A stretch of DNA of 64,000 nt from a bacterium. GTDB taxonomy: Bacteria > Krumholzibacteriota > Krumholzibacteriia > Krumholzibacteriales > Krumholzibacteriaceae. Position numbers and translations under genes: made by a program. Location: assembly GCA_020350885.1 (NCBI GenBank), contig CP070727.1, positions 2,944,590-3,008,589 of the forward strand. The letters run 5' to 3'. Of this stretch, positions 26,180-35,327 are shown piece by piece. How positions within the stretch are numbered: position 1 is the first letter of the stretch; each line of letters starts with the position of its first letter. The notes under the pieces were generated by a model that saw only the letters and a program-made list of their open reading frames with translations, was not told where the DNA came from and ran no database searches.

Positions 26180-27451
26180 TTACACTCGCTCAAGACCCTT
26201 CTTCCCGATATCGCTTCGAGAGAAGCAATCGGTGAAGCGAACGGTCTCGACGCCACGGTATACCTTCGAGAGCGCTTCCTCGAGGTTGTCTGCGACGGCG
26301 GTTACCCCGACAACCCTCCCTCCGGACGTTACAACGGTCCCGTCCATCAGGGCGGTACCTGCATGAAATACAATACAACCGGTCTTCGAGGCTTCCCCGA
26401 GACCCTCGATCTGATACCCCTTCTTGTACGATCCCGGATATCCACCAGAGGCGATAACCACGCATGCTGCCGCCTCGTCGCTATTGGAAAAATAGACGGT
26501 ATCGAGCTTCCGTTCGGTCGAGGCGAGCATCACCTCCACGAGGTCCCCCTCGAAGAGCGGCAGGATCACCTGCGTCTCGGGATCGCCGAAACGGCAGTTG
26601 TACTCGAGTACCTTTGGTCCATCGGCGGTGATGATCAGGCCGAAATAGAGAACACCGACACCTTCGATCCCCTCCGCCCGCATCCCGTAGAAGGTCGGAT
26701 CGATGATCTCCCTGCGTATCCTCTCCGAGAGCGTATCACTAACGGACGGAACCGGTGCATAGGCACCCATCCCGCCCGTATTCGGCCCCTCGTCGTTATC
26801 GTAAGCACGCTTGTGATCCTGAGAGGGCACGAAGAGCCGGTAGCTCTCGCCATCGGATACCGCCAGAACCGAGATCTCCTCACCGGATAGAAACTCCTCC
26901 AGCACGATCCTCTCCCCCGCATCACCAAAGGCGCGGTCTACCATAACACGCTCAATGGCGGCACGACCCTCCTGGGGAGTCGTTGCGATCAGCACTCCCT
27001 TACCCGCCGCCAAACCGTCCGCCTTTACGACGCAGGGAATAGTCCCGCCCTCCATTTCCTTGAGAGCCTCGACGGGATCACTGTGAATGGTGAAGGCGCC
27101 CGTGGGGATGGCGTGGCGAGCCATGAACTGTTTCGCCCACACCTTGCTTCCTTCGAGCCGAGCACCATCAGCACGGTACCCGAAGATCCGGTGACCCTTC
27201 TCCTGGAACAGATCGGCGATACCAGCTGTAAGGGGAGCCTCCGGGCCGACGACCGTAAGATCCACATCCCTTTCCCCGGCGAACGTACACAGGGCATCAA
27301 GATCACCGACGCCGACCGATACGCATTCGGCGATGTCTGCAATGCCGGCATTGCCGGGGGCGGCGTAGATCGTATCGACGTGGGGGGATTGAGCTATCTT
27401 CCAGACCAGAGCGTGCTCCCTCCCCCCGCCTCCAACAACCAGTACCTTCAT
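26180..27451 (-). CDS. purD: Phosphoribosylamine-glycine ligase
   Basis: A 423-residue ATP-grasp enzyme (GAR synthetase), second step of purine synthesis. N-terminal VLVVGGGGREHALVWK, PGNAGIAD and VVGPEAPLTAGIAD, ATP-grasp core PCVVKADGLAAGKGV, then EEFLSGEEISVLAVSDG, DNDEGPNTGGMGAYAPV and LEYNCRFGDPETQV. Length is standard. It is the first gene of a purD-purE-tsaC run with short gaps. Confidence 0.97.
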   Translation of the reverse strand: MKVLVVGGGGREHALVWKIAQSPHVDTIYAAPGNAGIADIAECVSVGVGDLDALCTFAGERDVDLTVVGPEAPLTAGIADLFQEKGHRIFGYRADGARLEGSKVWAKQFMARHAIPTGAFTIHSDPVEALKEMEGGTIPCVVKADGLAAGKGVLIATTPQEGRAAIERVMVDRAFGDAGERIVLEEFLSGEEISVLAVSDGESYRLFVPSQDHKRAYDNDEGPNTGGMGAYAPVPSVSDTLSERIRREIIDPTFYGMRAEGIEGVGVLYFGLIITADGPKVLEYNCRFGDPETQVILPLFEGDLVEVMLASTERKLDTVYFSNSDEAAACVVIASGGYPGSYKKGYQIEGLGEASKTGCIVFHAGTALMDGTVVTSGGRVVGVTAVADNLEEALSKVYRGVETVRFTDCFSRSDIGKKGLERV

Positions 27452-27529
27452 GAAAACGTCTCTCCCCTCTATCCTTCTGCCTCGTTAGCGAAGCGTCGCA
27501 ACGGATTCGGCACTGGGTACCCGTTCGGT

Positions 27530-28765
27530 CTATACATAGATCTGCCTGAGCTCATCGATATTTCCAGCGATGTCGATAGAGTGCATGCAGCGCGCGGTGC
27601 ATTTCCGGCAGTCCGAACATGCCTCCAGTCCGCATCCCGCCGGAATCTCCGAGAGTGCGGCCCTCGCCTGGAGAAAGTTGGTATATCTGGCGGCATACAT
27701 GTGTGTCCGCATCAGGGTCGGGATGTCGACACCACGGGGGCATGTGACCCGGCAGAGCTCGCACTGCCGGCAGAATCCCATACCCACCTTCACCTTCTGG
27801 TCGGAGAGAAGCTTCTTTTCATCAGGTGTGAGGGTGAGGTCGCCAACGACCGAGAAGTCCTCCCGCATATGTTCGAAGGTGGTATAGCCGGGTACGGCCG
27901 TGGTGATGTTTTTATTATGCAAGACCCACTTGAGCGCTGCCGTAGCTATAGTCGAGCCGCTGTATTCGTCGCCGAAGTCGATCTTCGTACGCCTCTGGCT
28001 TCCGGCCTGGGTCTTCATCGCAATGATACCGACGCCCTTTGCGGCCGCGTTCTCGATCGCCGTTAAGAGCTCGGTATAATCGGCGAGGGTGAAGTTCAGG
28101 ACGGTGAGAATGACATCCCAGACGCCCGCCGATACAGCCTCGTTGATGATCCTGTGCATCTGCGTATGCGTCGTAACGCCGATATGCTTCGCCTTCCCTT
28201 TCTCCTTGAGCTTCGTCATTGCCTTCATGACCGTCTCGTCACTCGCCGTACCTGTGCTCTTCAGGTTGTGAACGTAGAGGATATCGACGTAGTCCATCTG
28301 GAGACGTTTGAGGCTCTCCTCACAGAGCCGCTCGACCGTCTTCGGGACATCCGCCTCCTTTGTTTCACTGCGGATACCGGGGTGGAATATCTTCGTTGCG
28401 ATGACGACCTTGTCCCGCCCGCCCAGCTCCTTGATCACCTTGCCAACCATCTCTTCATTCCGCCCACGCTGGTAGTAGGCGGCCGTATCGAAATGACGGA
28501 TTCCGATCTCGTATGATGCGCGTACCACCTCTGGATTATCTGAGTTCATAACACCCATACTCACAATGGGCATGCTGATGCCCGTCTTGCCGAGCTTCCG
28601 GTGGATGATTACCTTCTCGGTTTTCTCGCTCTTCGTATCATCCGGCTTCTTCTCCTGGGGAAAAGCCCGCCCCGTCAGCGAGCCAAGGAATCCCGCAGAT
28701 ACGATCCCCGTTACGGCCGTAGAGAGAAAGTTTCTCCTCGTTACACCCGTGTTCTCATCCTTCAT
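27530..28765 (-). CDS. Tat-exported aldo/keto reductase with iron-sulfur domain
   Basis: A 411-residue protein. It opens with a twin-arginine signal (TRRNFLSTAVTGIVSAGF). The aldo/keto reductase barrel follows, with FDTAAYYQRGRNEEMVG (catalytic Asp and Tyr), the Lys in KVVIATK and the His region LYVHNL. The C terminus carries two CxxCxxCxxxC motifs (CRQCELCRVTC, CSDCRKCTARC), indicating [4Fe-4S] clusters, so electrons may come from an iron-sulfur partner rather than only NAD(P)H. Substrate unknown. SD GGGAGG precedes the ATG, and a TATAAT box lies upstream. Export of a nicotinamide-family enzyme is notable. Confidence 0.88.
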   Translation of the reverse strand: MKDENTGVTRRNFLSTAVTGIVSAGFLGSLTGRAFPQEKKPDDTKSEKTEKVIIHRKLGKTGISMPIVSMGVMNSDNPEVVRASYEIGIRHFDTAAYYQRGRNEEMVGKVIKELGGRDKVVIATKIFHPGIRSETKEADVPKTVERLCEESLKRLQMDYVDILYVHNLKSTGTASDETVMKAMTKLKEKGKAKHIGVTTHTQMHRIINEAVSAGVWDVILTVLNFTLADYTELLTAIENAAAKGVGIIAMKTQAGSQRRTKIDFGDEYSGSTIATAALKWVLHNKNITTAVPGYTTFEHMREDFSVVGDLTLTPDEKKLLSDQKVKVGMGFCRQCELCRVTCPRGVDIPTLMRTHMYAARYTNFLQARAALSEIPAGCGLEACSDCRKCTARCMHSIDIAGNIDELRQIYV

Positions 28766-28809
28766 GGTAACCTCCCGTGCCGAGATTGTTCAGACCGGTA
28801 CCCGGTGCG

Positions 28810-28815
28810 ATTATA
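28810..28815 (-). promoter_or_regulatory. -10 box upstream of the aldo/keto reductase
   Basis: A perfect TATAAT on the minus strand, 45 bp before the start codon; no good -35 box is found at 16-18 bp, so an activator or alternative recognition may be needed. Confidence 0.4.
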
Positions 28816-28846
28816 CCCAAAACTTGTATGGGAGTAGAGGAAAAAG

Positions 28847-31800
28847 TTATCCCCGTTTTCCCTCAGTCAGCTTGTAGAGGACCGGAACAACGATCAGTGT
28901 CAGAAAGGTTGAAACGAGGAGACCACCGATAATCGTCCATCCCATCGGTGCCCAGAGGGATCCCCCGGCTACGGTGAGGGGCAGGAGTCCGCAAATCGTC
29001 GTTGCCGTGGTAAGAACGATCGGAGTGAAGCGTGTCTGGCCGGCCTCACGAAGCGCCTGCACCAGGTCGGTTCCTCCGATCCTGAGCTTGTTCGTGTAAT
29101 CGACAAGTATTATCGAATTGTTGATCACGATGCCCACCAGGCTGGTCAATCCGACGAAAGCCGTGAACGAAAAGGAATGTCCTGTGAGAAAGATCGCCAC
29201 GATCGATCCGATGATGGCCAGGGGAATGGCCGAAAAGACGATGAGCGGCTGCCGGTACGAGCGGAACTGGAGAACGAGCACTCCAAAGATCGCGATGAGT
29301 GCCGTAATGATTGCGCGCATGAGCCCCGAAAACGACTCCTCACGGCTTTCGAGCTCACCGCCGATCGAGAATCGGCAGCCCTTTGGTATATCGCACTCCC
29401 GGAGCCTCGCGACGATCCGCTTGGAAACCCTGTCGACCGAATAGCCGCCCAATACATCGGCGGTCACAGTGGCACTCCGCTCCAGGTTGTAGTGATTGAT
29501 CTCGGTCGGGCTCGCCTTGAGCTCTATCGCTGCCAGCTGTTTGAGCGGTATCTGCGCGCCGGTCACGGATGTGACGCGTATGGCGTCAAAATCCTCGATG
29601 ACCGGTTTTCTGCCGATGGGAAGGCGGACGACGATATCGTACTCCTTCCCCGTGGCATCATAGTACTTCGAGACGGGAATGCCCGCTATTCCTGCACGGA
29701 CAACGCGGTCGATATCGACAAGAGGGACCCCGAGCATGGCCGCTTTACCCCGGTTGATCTTGACATGGAGATCGGTCTTTGAGGTTCGGAGTGGATTGCC
29801 GACATTGACCGTCCCCGGTGTGGAATCGATGATGTGCTCGATACGCCGTGCCATTTCTTTGAGGTCGTCCAGGTCGTCACTCACCGCCTTGATGGCGATC
29901 GGTGCCTCGACGGGCGGTCCTTGCTCGAACTCCTTTACCTCGATCCGAGCGCCCGGGTATGTCTCGAAGCCCGAACGAAGCTCGGTAATCAGATCGGCCA
30001 ACTTCCTTGTATCGATATCCTCGAGCATCACGAAGATCTGCGCATGCGTGCTGCGAGCATTCTTGGGCATGACATTGTAATAGATCCGGGGATTGCCCCT
30101 TCCTACATTCGTCGCATAGTGCTTGATCTCATCACGGTCATCGAGGAAGGTCTCGACATAGCGGGCCACCTCGTCGGTCCGGTCGAGGCTCGTCCCCTTC
30201 GGTGTATCTATATTCACCACAAACTGTTTCTTTCCTGACTTCGGAAAGAGGCTGAAGCCGACGACTGGAAAGAGCGCAAGGCTCGCCGCAAAGATCACCA
30301 GTGCTATGACGATCACTCTCTTCGGTCGATCGAGTGCATATGAGAGGGCGCTGCGGTACCGCGTCTCGATGAATCGGTTGAGCCAGCGCCGAAAGAGCCC
30401 CGGCTCGGATACGGGGGTCGTCCTGAGAATCCGGCTCGAGAGGTACGGCGTGAGTGTCAACGAGATGAGAAGCGATGCCGAGAGGGCAAAGATCACCGTG
30501 AGCGGCATACTCCTGAGAAAATCCCCCGTCATGCTCCGCAGCATCGCCAGCGGCCCGAATGCAAGCACGGTCGTTGCCGTGGCACTCACGATCGCCCAGC
30601 CGATCTGGTCCGTGCCCTGCACCGCCGCCTCGGAGTTCTTGAGACCCTTTTGCATGAAGCGAGACACATTCTCGACGACAACGATCGCATTATCGACCAG
30701 AAGGCCCAGTGCGATCACGAGGCCGACGATCGACATCTGTTGGATACCGAAGCCGCTGGTATCGACGAACCCTAAGGCGATAAGGATCGAGAATGGAATC
30801 GCCAGCATCACGATCCCCGCCGCCCTGCTCCCCAAAGCGAGCAGAACGACTACACCTACGAGAATCACACCCTGAAAGAAGTTCGCGAAGAAACCGTTGA
30901 TGTTCGTTTTCACACTCTGTGACTGATCGAAGACGTAATGAAGCTCCATGCCGGATGGAAGTTGGCTCTCGAAGGCGTCGATACGCGGCCGAAGATTGCG
31001 CATGACACCGAAGATATTGGTGCCCTCCTTTTGGGCAAGCGTGAGAAACACCGCCCTTCGGCCGTTAAAGCGGGCACGGTACTGGGTATCCTCGTAATCG
31101 AATCGTACGTCTGCGACATCGTCGAGATGCACGATGCGCCCGTTGCGCGCATGAACGATCGTATTCCTCACATCATCGATAGCTCCGTAATCGCCACTCG
31201 TTTGAATACTGAATCGCTTCGAACCCATATCGATGGTGCCGCCGGGGATATCGGCGCTCTCGGCCTGGATCGCCCCTATGACCTGCCAAATCGGTATGCG
31301 CAATTCCGCCAATTTTTCAAGATCGATTGCAACACGGAGCTCCTGCTCGGGAAAGGCCCATGTTTCCACCTCGACAACCCCGGACACCACTTCGAGCTGT
31401 CTCTTCAAATTCTCAAGCTCGAACTCCAGATCGCGATACCTCGCATTATCCGAAACGAGCGCAAGCTGGAGTATATTCACATCAGAAACGGACCATTTGT
31501 GGATATCGAGGCTGTAGATACCGTCGGGGAGATCGTTGCGTATACTTGCAACCTTCTGCAAGACATCCGAATACTTGTCATCGGGATCGCTCCCCGTCTC
31601 GAACTCTACGGCTACTATCGCAAGGCCGTCCTCGATGTGCGACTCGATATCTCTCAGATCCTCGAGCTCATTTACGACCTCCTCGATTCTGTCGACGACA
31701 AGCTGCTCGAGATTGATCGGGCTGGCACCTGGATAGACGACAACGACGCTGCTCCCCGGGGCAGAGACCTGCGGATCCTCCGAACGCGGCATAGTGAAGA

Positions 31801-31885
31801 TAGAAACCACACCAGAAATGACGAGCAGGAGTATTATGACGACTGTGAATTGGTGGTGTTCGATTGCGAACCGAGGTAATCTCAT
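28847..31885 (-). CDS. RND-family efflux permease
   Basis: A 1012-residue inner-membrane proton-driven transporter of the AcrB/HAE1 type. The N-terminal anchor is followed by two large periplasmic loops and twelve membrane segments. TM4 carries GLVIALGLLVDNAIVVVENV, with Asp-Asn where AcrB has Asp-Asp, a common variation. It ends the tetR-tolC-adaptor-RND operon, 52 bp after the adaptor gene, so it should export drugs, bile-like compounds or metabolites through the TolC partner. Substrate cannot be predicted. Confidence 0.93.
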   Translation of the reverse strand: MRLPRFAIEHHQFTVVIILLLVISGVVSIFTMPRSEDPQVSAPGSSVVVVYPGASPINLEQLVVDRIEEVVNELEDLRDIESHIEDGLAIVAVEFETGSDPDDKYSDVLQKVASIRNDLPDGIYSLDIHKWSVSDVNILQLALVSDNARYRDLEFELENLKRQLEVVSGVVEVETWAFPEQELRVAIDLEKLAELRIPIWQVIGAIQAESADIPGGTIDMGSKRFSIQTSGDYGAIDDVRNTIVHARNGRIVHLDDVADVRFDYEDTQYRARFNGRRAVFLTLAQKEGTNIFGVMRNLRPRIDAFESQLPSGMELHYVFDQSQSVKTNINGFFANFFQGVILVGVVVLLALGSRAAGIVMLAIPFSILIALGFVDTSGFGIQQMSIVGLVIALGLLVDNAIVVVENVSRFMQKGLKNSEAAVQGTDQIGWAIVSATATTVLAFGPLAMLRSMTGDFLRSMPLTVIFALSASLLISLTLTPYLSSRILRTTPVSEPGLFRRWLNRFIETRYRSALSYALDRPKRVIVIALVIFAASLALFPVVGFSLFPKSGKKQFVVNIDTPKGTSLDRTDEVARYVETFLDDRDEIKHYATNVGRGNPRIYYNVMPKNARSTHAQIFVMLEDIDTRKLADLITELRSGFETYPGARIEVKEFEQGPPVEAPIAIKAVSDDLDDLKEMARRIEHIIDSTPGTVNVGNPLRTSKTDLHVKINRGKAAMLGVPLVDIDRVVRAGIAGIPVSKYYDATGKEYDIVVRLPIGRKPVIEDFDAIRVTSVTGAQIPLKQLAAIELKASPTEINHYNLERSATVTADVLGGYSVDRVSKRIVARLRECDIPKGCRFSIGGELESREESFSGLMRAIITALIAIFGVLVLQFRSYRQPLIVFSAIPLAIIGSIVAIFLTGHSFSFTAFVGLTSLVGIVINNSIILVDYTNKLRIGGTDLVQALREAGQTRFTPIVLTTATTICGLLPLTVAGGSLWAPMGWTIIGGLLVSTFLTLIVVPVLYKLTEGKRG

Positions 31886-31937
31886 ATGTATATTCCTTGT
31901 CTTGAGCCAGTCACGGGATTACGGCCCACGTTTCCGC

Positions 31938-32987
31938 TCAATCATCGCCGGGTTTGACCGCCGCCCCGTCGAATAGATAGGACGCACCCTCCTTCACTAC
32001 GCGCTCGACATCTTCAAGGCCCTCAATGACGGCGACCTCATCGCCGAGGAGCAAGCCCACCCGTACGGGAACCTTCCGGACCGTCCGGCTGCCTTCCGGC
32101 AGCTCGAAGACGTATCCCCTGTCTCCGTCTCCCTCGACGAGCGACTCGACCGGTATGATGAAATACTGCTGCCTTTTCGACGGGATGAGCTCGACCTTCG
32201 CTACGAAACCGGAGTGCAGTACGTAATCGCCGGCCTCGAGATGCAGCTCCACCTCGTAGGTGCCGCTCATCGGATCGGCGAATCCCGCGATCTCCGAAAC
32301 GGTCGCATCGAACGTAACGCCGCTATACGCATCGAAGGAGACGGTCGCCGGATCCCCCAGGGCTACCCGGACGAGCTCCCGATCGCTGACGCCGAACCGG
32401 ATAATCCAGTCCGCTCCGGTTGAACCGAAGAGAAAGATCGGCATCCCCGCCGAAACCATCTCGTCCGCCTCAACGAAGCGCTTGAGGATCGTGCCGTTCG
32501 AGGGCGCAAGGATCGTCGAATGTTTCAGGTTGAACTCGGCGACCTCAAGGTTCGCTCCGGCAACCTCCGCGCCGGTCCTCGAATCCTGCAATTGTTCGAG
32601 CGTTGCCACACTGTCCGCAAAGAGACGCTCGAGGCGAGCGAGGTCCCGCTTTGCCTTCTGATGGGCACTCCTCGCCTGAGCGACCCGTGCATGGATCTCC
32701 GAAAGGTCCAACCTGGCCAGGGCTTGGCCCTTGCCGATCGACTCCCCTTCGTCCGCCAGGATCTCGGCGACGATCCCGCCCGTCTTGAACGAAAGCTTCT
32801 TCTCGTACCGTGCGGAAAGCAGACCACTGGTCCTGATGGGAACAGCGATCTCCCTCCTGACGACGGATACGGTTCTTACATGAACGTCGGCGGGGGGACG
32901 TTCCTCTTTTCCATTCGAGCCGCACCCGATACAGGCGAAAAGGGCTGTAACAGCGGTTGCCGAGAGAGCAACACGTCTTACATTCAT
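31938..32987 (-). CDS. RND efflux periplasmic adaptor (membrane fusion protein)
   Basis: About 349 residues. A lipoprotein-type signal (MNVRRVALSATAVTALFAC) places it at the periplasmic face of the inner membrane. The barrel-sandwich/lipoyl half (LSARYEKKLSFKTGGIVAEI, EGESIGKGQALARLD) flanks a coiled-coil hairpin (ARVAQARSAHQKAKRDLARLE), followed by beta-barrel and membrane-proximal parts. ATG 32987 has GGAGGAG six bases upstream and is preferred to 33020. It links the RND pump to the TolC protein encoded just upstream. Confidence 0.92.
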   Translation of the reverse strand: MNVRRVALSATAVTALFACIGCGSNGKEERPPADVHVRTVSVVRREIAVPIRTSGLLSARYEKKLSFKTGGIVAEILADEGESIGKGQALARLDLSEIHARVAQARSAHQKAKRDLARLERLFADSVATLEQLQDSRTGAEVAGANLEVAEFNLKHSTILAPSNGTILKRFVEADEMVSAGMPIFLFGSTGADWIIRFGVSDRELVRVALGDPATVSFDAYSGVTFDATVSEIAGFADPMSGTYEVELHLEAGDYVLHSGFVAKVELIPSKRQQYFIIPVESLVEGDGDRGYVFELPEGSRTVRKVPVRVGLLLGDEVAVIEGLEDVERVVKEGASYLFDGAAVKPGDD

Positions 32988-33020
32988 TTTATCTCCTCCG
33001 CGTAACAACCGCATATCCAT

Positions 33021-34397
33021 TCACTCCCCGAAATCGTTCAGCGCGAGGACGCGTTCGAATTCTGCATACCGCACCCTGTAGTCGTAACCGGCGAGTACAA
33101 GGCTGATCTCGGCGTTGGTGAGGGTGTTGCGCGCATCCAAGAACTCGATGTGGGGAGACATCCCCTGTGTATATTTCCTCCGGACTATCTCGAACGATTT
33201 CTCCGCACTCGACACACGAGCACCGGCCGACACAATCGCACGCCGCGCTACCGCCAGGTTATCGAATGCCTCCCGTACCTGAAGCACGATCCTGCTGCCG
33301 AGCTCTTCCCTGAGTGCCTCGAGGGTCTTCCGCTCCAGCACCGCCTGGTCACGTTTCGCCTTTCTCTGGAACCCGTCGAAGATACTCCAGGAGAGAAGAA
33401 CCGATCCCATCCAGAAGTCATCCCGTTCACTGAAACGGTAGAATTCCCCCTGGATACCGTAATCGAGGACGAAGTTCACCGAAGGCAGGTAACGGCTGCC
33501 GGCGAGTCTCACGTTATGACGTGCAACCTCGAGGGCACCCTCAACCTGAAACAACTCCTCCCTCCTGGTGAGCGCAATCCTCTCCGCCTCCTCGTAGCTC
33601 ATTATCTCTTCCGGAGGCCCGGCATCGTCTCCGGTAGCTTCGATCACCTCATTCGGTGGACGATTCAGAAGGAAGTTGAAATAGGATGCCGCCAGCTTCC
33701 GATCCCTTTCCGCCTCCGCCTCCTTCTGCTCCAGGGCGCTGAGCTCGGCTTCCGCTCGAAAGACCACTTCCCGTGTCGCCTTCTCGGCTCCGAAGAGGGA
33801 TCTGCTCACGCGAAGGTTCTCTTCGAGCAGCTCGCGGGTACTTGCATACAGGTCGATGATCCGGATCGTTTTAAGGTAATTGAAGTATGCAGTCTTGATA
33901 TCGGCGACGAGCTGCCTCCGGTACACGTTCCTCTCCTCCTCCTGCACCCTCGCGAGGTTTTTCTTTATCTTGTAATTGTAATAGATCGCCGGCTGGAAAA
34001 CGGGTTGAACGAGCCGCACCTTTGTCTCCTGTTCCTCCTCCCGCAGGAAAGGAACGATCTCGTTCTGGAGGGTGGGAAAGGGCCGTGGCGGGAGCCCCTG
34101 GGCGACCAGCAACTCGTTCAGCGTCCCGTACACGGGATTCATCAGATCCCCGATGGGAATGATGATCTCGCGTCCACCCCCCGCTCTCGAATACCTGGCC
34201 TCGAAGCTGATCGATGGAAGGAAGAGCCCTTTGGCCTCGCCGAGTGCCTTCAAGCTCTTTTGCAGGGAGAAATCCCTCTGCTTCAACGCGAGGTTGTTCG
34301 AGAGACCCTCACGGATATACCGATCGAGGGGCATCGACTGTGCGAGTGTGACTGTTGGCAGGAGGAAGAGTACGAGAGCCAGCAACAACCTGTACAT
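33021..34397 (-). CDS. TolC-family outer-membrane efflux protein
   Basis: About 458 residues with signal peptide MYRLLLALVLFLLPTVTLAQ. Two repeated halves of long helices and strands follow the OEP pattern (SLQKSLKALGEAKGLFLPSISFEARY in the first, DYGIQGEFYRF and DARNTLTNAEISLVLAGYDY in the second), forming the trimeric channel of the efflux complex. ATG 34397, with AAGGAG six bases upstream, is preferred to 34448. It precedes the adaptor gene by 33 bp. Confidence 0.92.
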   Translation of the reverse strand: MYRLLLALVLFLLPTVTLAQSMPLDRYIREGLSNNLALKQRDFSLQKSLKALGEAKGLFLPSISFEARYSRAGGGREIIIPIGDLMNPVYGTLNELLVAQGLPPRPFPTLQNEIVPFLREEEQETKVRLVQPVFQPAIYYNYKIKKNLARVQEEERNVYRRQLVADIKTAYFNYLKTIRIIDLYASTRELLEENLRVSRSLFGAEKATREVVFRAEAELSALEQKEAEAERDRKLAASYFNFLLNRPPNEVIEATGDDAGPPEEIMSYEEAERIALTRREELFQVEGALEVARHNVRLAGSRYLPSVNFVLDYGIQGEFYRFSERDDFWMGSVLLSWSIFDGFQRKAKRDQAVLERKTLEALREELGSRIVLQVREAFDNLAVARRAIVSAGARVSSAEKSFEIVRRKYTQGMSPHIEFLDARNTLTNAEISLVLAGYDYRVRYAEFERVLALNDFGE

Positions 34398-34516
34398 AGC
34401 CAATCTCCTTATCCTTCGAATCGGAAGGCATCCCGATGAAAATCTCACGATCCGTCACGCTCCGGCCCACGTCGAGATCTCCCTCTTGCATTGGGCCGGA
34501 TGCACCCTTCATACGG

Positions 34517-35122
34517 CTACCCGGCCTTCAAATTGTGATAGGTCAGATCGAAGTAATACGAGATGATCTCCTCGGGATCGACCCTGTATGCGTCCCTGAT
34601 CGCCTCGCACATCGTAAAAGCGATCTGGAGCAGCCCCGTGGTTTGTCCCCACAGGATGATGGCCGTCTTCAATGGATCGAGGCCGCTTCGAATCGTTCCA
34701 TCGGCGATTCCCTCCTGGACTACATCGATCAGGACCTTGAGCGGGTCATGCTCGTAGAACGTCTCCGTCTTCTGGCCGTGATAATGGATAAGGGCATCGA
34801 AGTAGTCCGGGTGCTCCCTGTAGAAGTTCACGTACTCCGTTCCAATGGCCCACACCTTCTCGATCCCCGTTTCGTGCCGGGCGATGGCCTTTTCAAACGC
34901 GGTCGTGAGGAGCTTCAACGCCCTGAATATGATCGCACGGTACAGATCATCCTTACCGTCGAAATAGAGATAGAGCGTTCCCTTGCTCAGCTCCGCACAA
35001 TCTGCGATCTCATCCACAGTGGCCTGATCGAAGCCCTTGGCGAAGAACACCCTCTCGGCGGCATCGACGATCGCAGTTCGTCGCTGCTCCTTCTCCCGCT
35101 GCCTTCTCTCCTCGATAGTCAT
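34517..35122 (-). CDS. TetR-family repressor of the efflux operon
   Basis: A 201-residue regulator with the TetR helix-turn-helix at about 15-60 (TAIVDAAERVFFAKGFDQATVDEIA, then GTLYLYFDGKDDLY) and a helical ligand-binding domain. It heads the tolC-adaptor-RND genes on the same strand, and a perfect 25-bp palindrome lies about 75 bp upstream, so autoregulated, ligand-relieved repression of the pump is likely. The gap to tolC is 119 bp. Confidence 0.92.
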   Translation of the reverse strand: MTIEERRQREKEQRRTAIVDAAERVFFAKGFDQATVDEIADCAELSKGTLYLYFDGKDDLYRAIIFRALKLLTTAFEKAIARHETGIEKVWAIGTEYVNFYREHPDYFDALIHYHGQKTETFYEHDPLKVLIDVVQEGIADGTIRSGLDPLKTAIILWGQTTGLLQIAFTMCEAIRDAYRVDPEEIISYYFDLTYHNLKAG

Positions 35123-35193
35123 GGAAGCTCACCCCCGCAGGGACGCCTCACATACGCGCCGGGTCGATACGTCCCAATTAATGACTCAAATTC

Positions 35194-35218
35194 ATTTAAT
35201 GACTATTGGTCATTAAAT
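35194..35218. promoter_or_regulatory. Palindromic operator candidate for the TetR protein
   Basis: Arms ATTTAATGAC (35194-35203) and GTCATTAAAT (35209-35218) are perfect reverse complements around a 5-nt spacer. An extra half site AATTAATGACT sits about 20 bp away, nearer the gene. The element lies in the AT-rich tract that must contain the tetR promoter; TATACT (35229-35234 on the minus strand) is a possible -10 box. Confidence 0.7.
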
Positions 35219-35265
35219 ATATTGAAGTATAGTATATTGCCGGGGTCGGTACCAGGGAAAAAAGC

Positions 35266-35282
35266 AATTTCAATATGAAATT
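35266..35282. repeat. Short inverted repeat downstream of larA-like gene
   Basis: AATTTCA and TGAAATT are perfect 7-nt arms around a 3-nt spacer, about 45 bp after the larA-like stop. It may be a weak terminator or a second regulator site. Confidence 0.3.
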
Positions 35283-35327
35283 CTCTATTTGACTATATAA
35301 TAATTGATTAACAAATGTGCTGGATGT

